DNA of 64,000 nt from Paenibacillus sp. FSL R5-0490 (GCF_001956215.1 NZ_MRTQ01000016.1:1-64000); one strand, 5' to 3'; numbered from the stretch's first letter, positions 26,317 to 35,353 are shown. Notes: generated by a model from the letters alone, not told the origin. Program-made: numbers and translations.

Positions 26317-26703
26317 CTATTCAACACCTTTAGTGCTATTCCTTTCATAAAAATCCTTAAGCGCTTCCCCAGCCAGCTCTAACGCTTTTATTCTTCTTTC
26401 CAAAAGTGTCTTCTGGGAACTTCCCTCTTTTAACTTAGCATAAGCGCTCTCTATTGAAGGTATTAAACCACTAAGAACTTTGCTGGCTTCTGCTAAATCC
26501 TCCCCGGTATAAGGATGGGGCCTCTGATTCCATACATTCTCCAGGACAGCTAAGCCGATGCAGCATGCTTTGTGCCGCTTTTCTACCAGGGTAGTATTAG
26601 CACCTTTCTCAGTCATCTGTGCGAGAGCCTTTTCGAGTTTACCGATTGTCGATTGAAAGGATTTGATGGATTCCAATTTAACTGCATTTGATACGTTTTC
26701 CAT
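26317..26703 (-). CDS. hypothetical helical protein with an internal repeat
   Basis: 128 residues, all-helical by composition. Two halves resemble each other: TLVEKRHKACCIGLAVLENV (about 38-57) and TLLERRIKALELAGEALKDF (about 98-117), each preceded by a helix. That suggests a duplicated helical hairpin. RBS GAGAGGA. I do not recognise the family. It lies upstream of a NUDIX gene. Confidence 0.65.
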   Translation of the reverse strand: MENVSNAVKLESIKSFQSTIGKLEKALAQMTEKGANTTLVEKRHKACCIGLAVLENVWNQRPHPYTGEDLAEASKVLSGLIPSIESAYAKLKEGSSQKTLLERRIKALELAGEALKDFYERNSTKGVE

Positions 26704-26755
26704 GTTAGGCGCAGTCCTCTCTTCAATTTATTATAGTTTATCTGACTTAATCATT

Positions 26756-27805
26756 CTATGTTCTATTAGAAAGCACTACACCAAGCAAATATTCTGCATC
26801 TTTCCCCACTCCACAAATCAAAGCGGATCCTCGCTGATATTGCCAGGGCAGACCTATAAAATAGAGTCCCTTAATTTGGGTCACTCCCCTTTTATGTATC
26901 GGTTTTCCTTCAGCAGAGACCACACCATCTAAATGAATCCAATCGTATGAGGGAACAAAGCCAGTAGACCAGATGATACTTTCGAAATTCCTCTGAGTCC
27001 CATCTCCAAAGAGAACTTCTGTACCACTGACGTGTAAAACTTTAGGTTTTACATCAACTTTTTTATTCTGAATGAGTGTTTTCAGCTCTTTTCCAAAAAT
27101 CGGGTCCTTCTGTTTCTGAAACCAGCTGCCTTTAATCGTATCTGCCCCCGCGAACAGCAGCCCGAGTTTCTCCAGCCAATAGAAAATGCTTTTCCCGAGT
27201 ATTGTTAAGGGCAAAAATTTCATGCGATGGCCAACAGCAATTGTAACTTTCCGGTCTTTGGCTAACTCCACAGCAAGCTGCGCACTTGAATTGCCGCCGC
27301 CCACAATCAATACTTCACTACCTGGCACTTCTTCCGGTGATCGATATTCCGAAGAGTGAAGCTGGAAAGCACCTGTTCCATCTTTACTAAGAGGAGGTAT
27401 ATAAGGTTTTTGAAATGCACCAGCTGCGATGATAACTTGTTGAGCTTTAATGATACCGCTATTAGTCTCTATAATAAACGAACCATCTGGCAGCTTATTC
27501 AACTGAGTGACGTTCGTATTCAGCATGACCGGAAGATCAAAACGCTTTACATAGTCATTCAGATAATCTGCCATGTCATCCTTCGTCGGAAACTCCTCTG
27601 ATGGACCTCTCATTTGCATTCCGGGCAGGCTGCTATATTGGCGCGGAGTAAATAAAACAAGGGAATTGTATCTTTGTCTCCATGAGTCCCCCACGTTGCC
27701 GTTTTTTTCTATTATCACAAAGGAAAGCTTCTCTTTTTTCAAAAAATAGCCCATCGCTAACCCGGCTTGACCACCGCCAATAATCACAGCTTCATATTTT
27801 TTCAT
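26756..27805 (-). CDS. CzcO-like flavin-containing NAD(P)-binding monooxygenase/oxidoreductase
   Basis: 349 residues. There is an FAD Rossmann motif near the N-terminus (IIGGGQAGLAMG), an intermediate GAFQKPYIP, a second dinucleotide fold (LIVGGGNSSAQLA) for NADPH and an ATG-type STGFVPSY. It resembles CzcO of B. subtilis, encoded with the CzcD cation exporter, and similar arsenic/metal-linked flavoproteins. There is no exporter beside it here. The start is the ATG eight nt after GGGGAG. A perfect palindrome upstream is a likely ArsR-type operator. Confidence 0.85.
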   Translation of the reverse strand: MKKYEAVIIGGGQAGLAMGYFLKKEKLSFVIIEKNGNVGDSWRQRYNSLVLFTPRQYSSLPGMQMRGPSEEFPTKDDMADYLNDYVKRFDLPVMLNTNVTQLNKLPDGSFIIETNSGIIKAQQVIIAAGAFQKPYIPPLSKDGTGAFQLHSSEYRSPEEVPGSEVLIVGGGNSSAQLAVELAKDRKVTIAVGHRMKFLPLTILGKSIFYWLEKLGLLFAGADTIKGSWFQKQKDPIFGKELKTLIQNKKVDVKPKVLHVSGTEVLFGDGTQRNFESIIWSTGFVPSYDWIHLDGVVSAEGKPIHKRGVTQIKGLYFIGLPWQYQRGSALICGVGKDAEYLLGVVLSNRT

Positions 27806-27826
27806 GGCCATCGCTCCCCGCATTAC

Positions 27827-27846
27827 ATTCAAATATACATTTGAAT
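27827..27846 (-). promoter_or_regulatory. ArsR/CzrA-type operator palindrome
   Basis: ATTCAAAT-ATAC-ATTTGAAT is a perfect 8-bp inverted repeat directly upstream of the flavoprotein gene, of the form bound by ArsR-family metalloregulators such as CzrA. Confidence 0.55.
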
Positions 27847-27887
27847 ATAATTATACATAATAACCAGAAAAAGGAATACATTTTCTC

Positions 27888-27912
27888 AAAAAAAGAGCCG
27901 CCCAATGGCAGC
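27888..27912 (-). terminator. intrinsic terminator of cueP
   Basis: GCTGCC / GGCGGC stem followed by T-rich sequence on the minus strand. Confidence 0.65.
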
Positions 27913-27945
27913 CCGATAGCAGGTATTCCCCTGCAGCAGATCCTT

Positions 27946-28473
27946 TTATGTTAATTGCATCGTGGTAATGCAGGTAGCATCATCCTCAAAAGTGGAAATT
28001 TCTGATTCTGATGCTTTTCCATCATGCTTAATCTTTATTTGATAGGTTTTGTCTCTTGGAAGCCATAGATCGAAAAACCCATTAGCCTGGGTTTTGACCT
28101 TATCATCCAAAATCACATTGCCTTCCGAATCCTCAATATATACATCAAACTCTTTTTCAGCCAGTTCACCTTGACAACCTGTCAAGCTATGATTCGTTCA
28201 AGGGTGGGTTTCATTAGCGTAAGGCGCAATCGACACGAAAAATTCTTCTTCCGGCAGATCATAGGATAATTCCTCTCCATCCGCTTCTTTAACGATCAGC
28301 TGTTCCGAGGTAATGGAGGCAGATCCGGTCTTTATGTTTCCAGCGCTGTAATCGTTCACTAATGCTTTGATGTCTTCAGTCTCTGAAGCAGCATCTTCTT
28401 TGGAGTCTGCTTGTCCACAGCCAGCTAATGCCATTGAAATCAGTGAAGCAGCGAGAACCAATTTGATCTTCAT
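27946..28473 (-). CDS. cueP: copper-binding lipoprotein CueP with in-frame TGA at a conserved Cys position (candidate selenoprotein)
   Basis: 175 codons including TGA at 28198-28200. The lipobox is LAGC (Cys about 19), so the protein sits on the outer face of the membrane. The core follows CueP, the periplasmic copper protein known from Salmonella: FFVSIAPYANETHP-[TGA]-TNHSLTGCQGE, then NGFFDLWLPRD and STFEDDATCITTMQL at the end. Family members have Cys where TGA stands, eight residues before the next Cys (as Cys96 and Cys104) and a third near the C-terminus (Cys172). The second Cys and third Cys are intact, and reading continues without shift. A hairpin follows the TGA. Either Sec is inserted or the gene is broken; only genome context can tell. 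RBS AAGGATG before ATG 28473. Confidence 0.75.
28170..28186 (-). other. candidate bacterial SECIS hairpin in cueP
   Basis: CTTGACA-GGT-TGTCAAG forms a 7-bp stem with a GGU loop, starting 12 nt after the TGA. The loop G lies 19 nt after the TGA, the same spacing as GGU in E. coli fdhF as I recall that sequence. Part of the pairing is forced by the conserved LTGCQG residues, so this alone is not proof. Confidence 0.45.
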
Positions 28474-28583
28474 CGTTTTCACATCCTTATTCTTTCTTCA
28501 TCTCTAACTATACCAAAGTACTATAGCAAATAAATATGAACAATTTATGAAAGCTTCCAAAATAAAGTTGCTGACAGAACAGC

Positions 28584-28612
28584 AAAAAGGCCCGCTACTT
28601 TAGCGAGCCTTA
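28584..28612 (-). terminator. intrinsic terminator of the iron ABC operon
   Basis: GGC-C-CGCTA / TAGCG-A-GCC stem with a T tract on the minus strand. Confidence 0.7.
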
Positions 28613-28618
28613 AAAAAG

Positions 28619-29317
28619 CTACCTTACAAATGTAAGTTTACTTTCCTTTCCAGGAGCTTCACATGGTGTTCCTTCCGCTTTTCCAAATACAATGCTTCGG
28701 CCGCAAATGGCTTCCACATCTTCCTTATCATGCGTCACCATGATACAGGTCATGTTTGCCTTTTTCAGTATCATCAGAAGTTCATCCCTGATGGATCCCT
28801 TTAAGTTCGCATCCAAATTGCTGAATGGCTCATCCATCAGCAGCAGCTTAGGCTTGGGAGCCAAAGCCCTTGCCAGAGCAATCCGCTGCTGCTGACCGCC
28901 GCTTAGCTCATGCGGATATCGTTTCTCAAACTCTGTCATCTGGACAAGCTCAAGCATCTCCCTGACACGAGGATATCTTTCTTTTCTAGGCAGACGCGAC
29001 AAACCGAATAATAGATTATCCTTAACTGACATATGAGGGAAAAGGGCATAATCCTGGAATACCATGCCCACCCCGCGGTCTTCCGGCTGTACGAACGTCT
29101 TCTCTCCGGCTGCTTCTGTCCCTGCGATTTCAATGCTTCCCGACCTCGGAATTTCAAGCCCGGAAATCAATCTGAGCAGCGTGCTTTTACCGCTGCCGCT
29201 CTGTCCGAGTATGCCAACGATTTCCCCCTCGTCCACTCTAAAAGAGAAATTCTCAATTACAGGAACACGGGCTTTTGGAAATGAAAATGTCAGATTTTGA
29301 ATGGTAAGGATGTTCAT
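28619..29317 (-). CDS. ferric iron ABC transporter ATP-binding protein (FbpC-like)
   Basis: 232 residues, a complete ABC ATPase. It has Walker A GQSGSGKST, Q-loop VFQDYALFPHM, signature LSGGQQQR, Walker B LLLMDEP and H-loop VTHDKED. The closest group is FbpC/SfuC-type Fe(III) importers, though the C-terminal regulatory domain of FbpC (about 100 residues) is absent. Its start overlaps the permease stop (ATGA). Together with the next two genes it forms an iron-uptake operon behind a Fur box. Confidence 0.9.
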   Translation of the reverse strand: MNILTIQNLTFSFPKARVPVIENFSFRVDEGEIVGILGQSGSGKSTLLRLISGLEIPRSGSIEIAGTEAAGEKTFVQPEDRGVGMVFQDYALFPHMSVKDNLLFGLSRLPRKERYPRVREMLELVQMTEFEKRYPHELSGGQQQRIALARALAPKPKLLLMDEPFSNLDANLKGSIRDELLMILKKANMTCIMVTHDKEDVEAICGRSIVFGKAEGTPCEAPGKESKLTFVR

Positions 29318-30960
29318 TTCTTCACCTTCTTATCAATCATTTGGAACACCGCTACAGATAAAACACTTATGAGGATAATCATGAGAGACGGAATGGCTGC
29401 TTCATGAATCATCTCATCTTTTGCGTATTGATAGGTCTTCGTGGCAAGGGTATCAAAGTTAAACGGCCTGAGCAGCAAAGCCAAAGGCAGTTCCTTAATA
29501 ATCTCTACAAATGTTAATATAAACCCGCTGAATAAAGCGCCCTTGATCAGCGGCAAATCCACCTTAAAAAAGGTCTTAGTGACGCCGAATCCGAGCATCC
29601 TGGATGCTTCTGTATATTTCGGCCCAATTTTCTCAAACCCGATTTCAACAGCATTATAGCCTGTTGCCATAAATCGGATGGTATAGCCAATCACGAGCAT
29701 AGCCAGAGATAAACTTAAGATAAGAGGAGCTTTTCCCCATCCCATATAAGCATAAAATGGCGCAAGCAAAGAATCAAGTTCAATAAATAAAGCAAGGATG
29801 CCAATCGCAATGATCGCCCCGGGAATCGAGTAGCCGGCTGTGGCAAGCTTGGATAAAACATAGGCTCCGTTCGAATGCGATCTCGTTACATTGGCGATAA
29901 TCACAGCAAATAAGAGTATCAGCGCCGTGGAGATCATCCCAACAAAAACAGTCTGGTTTAACAGGGTAAAGAACGTATCGTTCCATACCTTTGCGAAGGT
30001 CAGCCTGGTCCATGCCAGCAGCTGGACCACGGGTATAAAGAACCCGAGCAGGAAGATGGCCGAACAATAGCTGAACACCGCTGCAGCCTGAAGCCCCTTT
30101 AGCTTTTTGCGGACCAGAGGTCTTGATTTGCTGCTGATATTATAGCGTCTCCCCTGCCTGAGCAATTTTTCTATAAAAAATAATCCAACGATAATGACCA
30201 TTAGCCATGCCGCCAGCCTCATGGCTGAATCTGCATCATACATGCCAAACCAGGTCTGGAAGATGGCTGTCGTAATCGTATGGATGCCAAAATAGCTTGT
30301 TACTCCGTAATCACTTAAGACTTCATAAATGACAAGCACAGCGCCGGCCACGATTGCCGGCCTGGAGAGCGGGAGGACAATTCTTACAAAAATCGAAAAA
30401 GGCTTTCTTCCCAGCAGCCTTGCATTTTCAAGGAAAGAAGAGCTCTGGTTTTCAAGAAAAGCTCGGCAGATAATGTATACATACGGAAAAAGAAAGATCG
30501 TAAATATAAATACGGCCCCTCTCAGTGAGGAGATTGACAGCCATTCCGGATTGATCTGATAATCGAACTTGTTCCTTAATGTAACCTGTACGACCCCTGT
30601 GTAGCTTAACATCGTCCGATAGGTGTAAGCAGCGATATAGGGAGGAATGGCCAGCGGGAGAATAAGCCCCCAGCTAAAAAAGCGCCTCAGCGGGAAATCG
30701 TATGCGGCAACGAGCCAGGCAAGGCTCACCCCTAATATGGCTGTAAATAGCCCTGTCAGCACTACGAGAATAATCGAATTGGCAGCATAAGTTTTTAATA
30801 GATATTCCCTAATCTGAAACCAGTTTTCATTCGGTTCCTGGAAAATAGAAAAAAAGATAAACAAGATGGGCAGCAAAATTATTGCCGCCCCAATCAAGCT
30901 TACCAGCCACCATCCGTTAAAATCTTTTCGAAAAAAATGTTTAACAGATTCCGTATTCAT
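29314..30960 (-). CDS. ferric iron ABC transporter permease (FbpB-like)
   Basis: 548 residues with about twelve helices arranged as two homologous halves, each with a BPD_transp EAA loop (ENARLLGRKPFSIFVRIVLP near 180, and EASRMLGFGVTKTFFKVDLP near 450). This tandem layout is typical of FbpB/SfuB. The gene is followed by the ATPase with a 4-nt overlap and preceded closely by the binding protein gene (2-nt gap). Confidence 0.92.
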   Translation of the reverse strand: MNTESVKHFFRKDFNGWWLVSLIGAAIILLPILFIFFSIFQEPNENWFQIREYLLKTYAANSIILVVLTGLFTAILGVSLAWLVAAYDFPLRRFFSWGLILPLAIPPYIAAYTYRTMLSYTGVVQVTLRNKFDYQINPEWLSISSLRGAVFIFTIFLFPYVYIICRAFLENQSSSFLENARLLGRKPFSIFVRIVLPLSRPAIVAGAVLVIYEVLSDYGVTSYFGIHTITTAIFQTWFGMYDADSAMRLAAWLMVIIVGLFFIEKLLRQGRRYNISSKSRPLVRKKLKGLQAAAVFSYCSAIFLLGFFIPVVQLLAWTRLTFAKVWNDTFFTLLNQTVFVGMISTALILLFAVIIANVTRSHSNGAYVLSKLATAGYSIPGAIIAIGILALFIELDSLLAPFYAYMGWGKAPLILSLSLAMLVIGYTIRFMATGYNAVEIGFEKIGPKYTEASRMLGFGVTKTFFKVDLPLIKGALFSGFILTFVEIIKELPLALLLRPFNFDTLATKTYQYAKDEMIHEAAIPSLMIILISVLSVAVFQMIDKKVKK

Positions 30961-30962
30961 TA

Positions 30963-32042
30963 TTATTTCCAGCCTGTTTTATTAAAGATTTCAATCGCTT
31001 TTTGGTTATGCTTTCCTAAAGTATCAAAGTCAAGCTCCTGCATTTTAAAGTCGCCCCATGACTTCAGGATTTCAGGCTTTTCTGCGTCAGGGTTAACCGG
31101 GAACTCATAGTTGTTTGCTGATAAATATTCCTGAGCTTCTTTTCCAGTCATGTATTCGATTAGTTTCGTTGCATTTTCAGGGTTTTTGCTGTGCTTCGTT
31201 AATCCAATTCCGCTAATGTTTACATGTGTGCCGTTTGTTTCCTGGTTAGGGAAGAATACACCCAGACCTTCTGCCACTTTCACTTCTTCAGGGTCTGATG
31301 AATTGGCAAGCAATCCTACATAGTACGTATTCATAATACCTACATCACCAGTGCCTGCTGCAATAGCCTTCGCCTGGTCGCGGTCACCGCCATCCGGCTG
31401 GCGCGCGAAGTTTTTCACAATGCCTTCAGACCATTCTTCAGCCGCTTTTTCACCATTCAATTCAATGAAAGATGCAAGCAAAGACTGGTTGTAAAGACTT
31501 GTTGAAGAACGCGCAAGCACTTTACCCTTCCACTTATCACTTGTTAAATCTTCATAAGTTGATAATTGATCCGGGGAAACTCTATCCTTCGAATACACGA
31601 TAACACGTGCTCTGGTCGCCATTCCAATCCACTTGTTTTCCTTATCGCGCAGGTTTTCAGGTACATTTCCGCTGATCACATCGGATTCAACCGGCTGAAG
31701 AATATCATTATCTTTCGCGTGTGCAAGGACACCGCCATCAACTGTAATAAATAAGTCGGCTTCCGTGCTTTCTCCTTCACGCTTCAGGCGCTCAATCAGC
31801 TCTTCCGCTTCCCCTTTAACAACATTGACCTTAATGCCTGTATCTTCTGTGAAATCTTTGTATACTTGTTCATCTGCTTCATAATGTCTGGCAGTATAGA
31901 CATTGACCACCTGCTCTTCCTTTTTGGAAGCGGTGTCTTTTTCTTTGTCACCTTCTGATGTGCCTTCTCCCCCGCACCCGGCAAGAGCCAGAGTTAAAGC
32001 TGTTGTTGCGATAAAAGGCTTTAGTAATTTTGATAAGTTCAT
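30963..32042 (-). CDS. ferric iron ABC transporter substrate-binding lipoprotein (FbpA/FutA-like)
   Basis: 359 residues. The lipoprotein signal ends ALAGC (Cys about 23). The mature part follows FbpA/FutA: VVNVYTARHYEADEQVY, DLFITVDGGVL, a GTGDVGIMNTYYVGLL stretch with the Tyr pair that binds Fe(III), and TGKEAQEYLSANNYEFPV. Fe(III) is captured outside the cell and handed to the permease. RBS AAGGTGG. A Fur box stands 35 nt before the start, so iron repression is expected. Confidence 0.92.
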   Translation of the reverse strand: MNLSKLLKPFIATTALTLALAGCGGEGTSEGDKEKDTASKKEEQVVNVYTARHYEADEQVYKDFTEDTGIKVNVVKGEAEELIERLKREGESTEADLFITVDGGVLAHAKDNDILQPVESDVISGNVPENLRDKENKWIGMATRARVIVYSKDRVSPDQLSTYEDLTSDKWKGKVLARSSTSLYNQSLLASFIELNGEKAAEEWSEGIVKNFARQPDGGDRDQAKAIAAGTGDVGIMNTYYVGLLANSSDPEEVKVAEGLGVFFPNQETNGTHVNISGIGLTKHSKNPENATKLIEYMTGKEAQEYLSANNYEFPVNPDAEKPEILKSWGDFKMQELDFDTLGKHNQKAIEIFNKTGWK

Positions 32043-32076
32043 GTTTTCTTTCCACCTTTATATATGTATTTGAAAA

Positions 32077-32091
32077 TGAGAATTATTATCA
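32077..32091 (-). promoter_or_regulatory. Fur box of the iron ABC operon
   Basis: TGAGAATTATTATCA matches the Bacillus 7-1-7 Fur consensus TGATAATNATTATCA with one difference. Confidence 0.82.
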
Positions 32092-32208
32092 CTAAATTTA
32101 TTCTACCTATCATCCTTCATTTCGTCAACATTCTTTTGCCATGAAAATACTAAATTCGTCAAATGAAATGTTTTTATTCAGATTAATCATATAAATCTAT
32201 GTAAAAAA

Positions 32209-32242
32209 CAACAAGATCCTGATGCGTATCAGGATCTTGTTG
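32209..32242 (-). terminator. intrinsic terminator of the sulfur operon
   Basis: CAACAAGATCCTGAT / ATCAGGATCTTGTTG, 15 bp perfect, followed by a T tract on the minus strand. Confidence 0.9.
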
Positions 32243-32267
32243 CTACAACACTCCAGAACTCTATTTT

Positions 32268-33401
32268 CTACCTGACCGCACACCGGTTCGGACCAATTTC
32301 CATTTCACGCTGTTCTTCTGCTTCTGGTGAGATTTTACCCATATTCGTTTCCCGGATTTGCTGATAGGAATTTGGCTGCGGCGGAAGATTCTCCGTAACG
32401 GTTCTGCGGAACTCTTCCTCGCTGTCGATCTTTAAGCCATGATTCTGCTGGTACAGCACCCCGAGCTTTTCCGAAATGCTTCCATCCTCATTCATTTCAT
32501 CCGAAATCATAAAATGGGCTGGCAGCACAAGCAGGTCGTCGGTCAGCTCTTTATATCTTGTATATAGGGTTGTCCGCAGATCCTTTACCCAATCTCCAGC
32601 TTTTCCGGCCAGATCAGGGCGGCCAATCGAATCAATGAACAGAATATCGCCAGTGAGCAAATATTGCCCATCGACTGCAAATGATGTACTGCCGATCGTA
32701 TGGCCCGGCGAATATACTGCCTTTATGACAGTATCTCCTACCTGATAGTCATCGCCGTCATGAATGGGATGGTACTCAAATTGGACCTCTTCCGCATCCT
32801 TTGGAGGCAGATAATAATCCGCTCCAAACTTTTCAGCCAGCTTTCTTCCGCCGGAAATATGGTCTGCATGCAAATGGGTATCAAGCACATGGGTGATGGC
32901 TATCTCTTTTTGTCTGATAAAGTCCTCATATGGACCTGCCATCCGGTTCGCATCAATCAATGCTCCCTTGCCATTGGACTCAATCAGATAGGATAAACAG
33001 CCTTTTCCAATCCGGACAAATTGATAAATGGATCCCCCTTGCTTCAAATCCCCAATTTTAATAGGCTCGAGATGTTCACTCCATGCCTTCATCCCGCCCT
33101 CAATGGAATATACATTTGAAAAGCCTGCTTCCGCTACCTGTTCAGCAACGAATTCTGATGAGCCACCCTTGGCACAAACAACAAAAATTTCCTGATCTTT
33201 GGGGAGCTTGTCCTGGATGGATTCCACTCCCTCAAGCAAATCAAAATACGGGGCGTTAATGACATGGACGTTTTTCCCTTCAATTTTCCAATCATCAAAA
33301 TCATCCGTATTTCGCACATCCAGAATGAATGTTTCTTCATGGTCCAGAATTTTTCTGGTCAATTCCTTTACAGTGATTGTCTTAACATGATTCTCAGCCA
33401 T
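32268..33401 (-). CDS. rhodanese-persulfide dioxygenase (MBL-fold) fusion
   Basis: 377 residues. An N-terminal rhodanese domain (about 1-110) has its active-site loop VVCAKGGSS with the catalytic Cys. A metallo-beta-lactamase domain of the ETHE1 sulfur dioxygenase type follows, with [34 protein letters not shown] and LPAHF as iron ligands or neighbours. It would oxidise glutathione- or bacillithiol-persulfide to sulfite while the rhodanese moves the sulfane sulfur. The order (rhodanese first) is opposite to the PDO-rhodanese arrangement of Burkholderia PRF. The start ATG follows AGAGGTG; the GTG upstream lies inside the RBS. Last gene of its operon. Confidence 0.88.
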   Translation of the reverse strand: MAENHVKTITVKELTRKILDHEETFILDVRNTDDFDDWKIEGKNVHVINAPYFDLLEGVESIQDKLPKDQEIFVVCAKGGSSEFVAEQVAEAGFSNVYSIEGGMKAWSEHLEPIKIGDLKQGGSIYQFVRIGKGCLSYLIESNGKGALIDANRMAGPYEDFIRQKEIAITHVLDTHLHADHISGGRKLAEKFGADYYLPPKDAEEVQFEYHPIHDGDDYQVGDTVIKAVYSPGHTIGSTSFAVDGQYLLTGDILFIDSIGRPDLAGKAGDWVKDLRTTLYTRYKELTDDLLVLPAHFMISDEMNEDGSISEKLGVLYQQNHGLKIDSEEEFRRTVTENLPPQPNSYQQIRETNMGKISPEAEEQREMEIGPNRCAVR

Positions 33402-33413
33402 ATTTTTCACCTC

Positions 33414-33803
33414 TTAAAAAGTAAGTGTTACATCGGCATCCTTGGCAAAGGTTAAAAACGTTACGGCTCCGCCAACGTCAATGCCCTCCACAAAGTGCTC
33501 TTTTTCAAGGCTCATTACGTCCATCGTCATCTGGCAGGCAATCATTTTCACACCCATCTCACTCGCCATGTTTACAAGCTCTTCTACCGGCGGAACATTG
33601 GCTTTTTTAAATCCTTCCTGAAAATGCTCGCCTCCCGGAGGCAGCGGCAGATTCCTATGGCCCTCTTTATGAATTAAATTTAGCCCTTCAAATGTAAAAA
33701 AGATTCCTACTTCTGCATCTGTTGCTGCAGCTGCTGTCGCAATGTTAAACACCTTATAAGCATCAAACATGCTTCCGTTGGCTGCAATAATGGCTACCTT
33801 CAT
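33414..33803 (-). CDS. DsrE/DsrF-family sulfur-relay protein
   Basis: 129 residues, DsrE-like fold. It starts KVAIIAANGSMFDAYKVFNIA; KMIACQMTMDVMSLEKE near residue 88 carries the conserved Cys that accepts sulfane sulfur in this family. It probably passes sulfur between the TusA-rhodanese protein and the persulfide dioxygenase encoded on either side, as CstA/CstB domains do in Staphylococcus. RBS AAGGAG. The gaps of about 12 nt to both neighbours show co-transcription. Confidence 0.88.
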   Translation of the reverse strand: MKVAIIAANGSMFDAYKVFNIATAAAATDAEVGIFFTFEGLNLIHKEGHRNLPLPPGGEHFQEGFKKANVPPVEELVNMASEMGVKMIACQMTMDVMSLEKEHFVEGIDVGGAVTFLTFAKDADVTLTF

Positions 33804-33815
33804 TTTTCCATCTCC

Positions 33816-34382
33816 TTAATGACTCTGATTTAATTGGCCTTTCCATTCTGTCATGCCTGGCACTACATTCTTGACGTTTTGGTACCCTTTTTCAGCCAGT
33901 TTTTGGGCAGCCAGGTCACTGCGGTTGCCTGTCCGGCAGATAATGTGCACTTCTTTATTCTTATCCAATTCTTCAAATCGGTTTTCAAGCTCCCCTAAAG
34001 GAATGTTGACGGCTCCCGGAATATGGCCAAATGCATACTCTGCAGGCTCCCTCACATCGAGAATGGTGACCTCTTCATTACCTTTTATTTTTTCCTGGAG
34101 ATCGCCAAGGTCTGTTACATGAGGATGTTTCGCCTCCACCTTTTCTTCCTCCTCCGTCGCTTTGCGCAGGTAATGTTTTAAGGTATCTCCGTCTTCCACT
34201 GTTCCCAAGTAATGATTGCCGGTGCTCTGGGCCCATGCTTTAATATCTGCGGTAGACCCCTTATCTGTCGCCTGAACCTCCATTACCTGTCCTGGCTCAA
34301 GAGCAGTCATCTCTTTTTTGGTTTTAACAATTGGCATTGGACAGGAAAGTCCTTTAGCATCCAAGACTTTATTCACATTCAT
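33816..34382 (-). CDS. TusA-rhodanese fusion sulfurtransferase
   Basis: 188 residues. The N-terminal TusA domain has its signature KGLSCPMPIVKTKKEM with the catalytic Cys near residue 14. After a charged linker (about 75-95) comes a rhodanese with EPAEYAFGHIPGAVNIP and active-site CRTGNRS. With the DsrE gene downstream this corresponds to the three domains of staphylococcal CstA split over two genes. It is the first gene of the sulfur operon, divergent from ccdA. Confidence 0.9.
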   Translation of the reverse strand: MNVNKVLDAKGLSCPMPIVKTKKEMTALEPGQVMEVQATDKGSTADIKAWAQSTGNHYLGTVEDGDTLKHYLRKATEEEEKVEAKHPHVTDLGDLQEKIKGNEEVTILDVREPAEYAFGHIPGAVNIPLGELENRFEELDKNKEVHIICRTGNRSDLAAQKLAEKGYQNVKNVVPGMTEWKGQLNQSH

Positions 34383-34610
34383 GCTTTTCCCTCCATTCCC
34401 TTTTAGTATCTTTTTAATTCTGCTTTCAATGCCCGGCCGGGCTTTCCAATTATTGATAACTTGATTCTCTATACCTCTATCCGTATGAATACAAACTAAA
34501 CCTTTTTCTTCAAATCATTCTTTATAATTTGTTTATTTAGGCTTCAGCTTCATTTCTTAATAAAGCCTTAACAATAGCCCATCAAAATGGTGGACAAAGG
34601 AGTGACTTAC

Positions 34611-35324
34611 ATGAATGATATTGGAATGTTTTTTGCCCTCGCAGCAGGAATGCTGTCTTTCTTCTCTCCCTGCGTGTTTCCGCTGCTTCCGGCGTATGTA
34701 ACCCACCTGACTGGAGGACGAATCGAAAACGCTAAGATGCAGGTGGACCGGAAGAAGCTTTATTTGCGTTCGTTTGGATTTATAATGGGGTTTAGTATAA
34801 TTTTTATTGCTCTCGGGGCATCTGCCAGTTTTGTCGGAAAAATTTTAATGAATTATCGGATGATCATTATGCAGGCTGCCGGGCTGTTAATTATTATTTT
34901 CGGATTGCAGATGGCCGGCTTGCTTAAATTTAAATTTTTAATGAAAGAAAAGCGATTCCATACAGAAAATAAATCAAAGGGCATGTTTGGCTCTGTTTTG
35001 CTGGGCATGGCCTTTGCAAGCGGCTGGTCACCTTGTGTTGGACTTGCCCTTTCATCCATATTATTATTGGCGAGCTCTTCCGATACGCTAAGCCAGGGTA
35101 TCTTCTTATTAATGGCTTATTCTCTTGGAATGGCCATTCCATTTTTCGTTATTTCAGTAATCATTTCTTATTCTTTAAAAACCATGCGCAAAATCAATAA
35201 GTACTTATCCAGGCTAGCATTTGCTAATGGCATGATTATGGTTGCACTCGGAATGCTCGTTTTAAGCGGGCAGATGCAAAAAATTAGCGCCTGGCTTTCG
35301 GCATATAGCCTATTTCAATTCTAA
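34611..35324 (+). CDS. CcdA-family thiol-disulfide transmembrane transporter
   Basis: 237 residues with six transmembrane helices. The conserved reactive cysteines are in FFSPCVFPLLPAYV (about residue 22) and ASGWSPCVGLAL (about 140), the pattern of CcdA/DsbD-beta. It would carry electrons from cytoplasmic thioredoxin to extracytoplasmic thiol proteins, the obvious partner being the TlpA-like protein encoded at the end of this cluster. The start is the ATG behind AAAGGAG rather than the ATG at 34587. Confidence 0.9.
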   Translation: MNDIGMFFALAAGMLSFFSPCVFPLLPAYVTHLTGGRIENAKMQVDRKKLYLRSFGFIMGFSIIFIALGASASFVGKILMNYRMIIMQAAGLLIIIFGLQMAGLLKFKFLMKEKRFHTENKSKGMFGSVLLGMAFASGWSPCVGLALSSILLLASSSDTLSQGIFLLMAYSLGMAIPFFVISVIISYSLKTMRKINKYLSRLAFANGMIMVALGMLVLSGQMQKISAWLSAYSLFQF

Positions 35325-35353
35325 AAAAGCGATAAAAATAAAGGATGATTATT

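Noticed and set aside
34467..34491. CstR-type operator between the divergent sulfur operons
   Set aside because: CTATACCTCTATCCGTATGA only loosely resembles the ATACC...GGTAT pattern; too many mismatches to claim.
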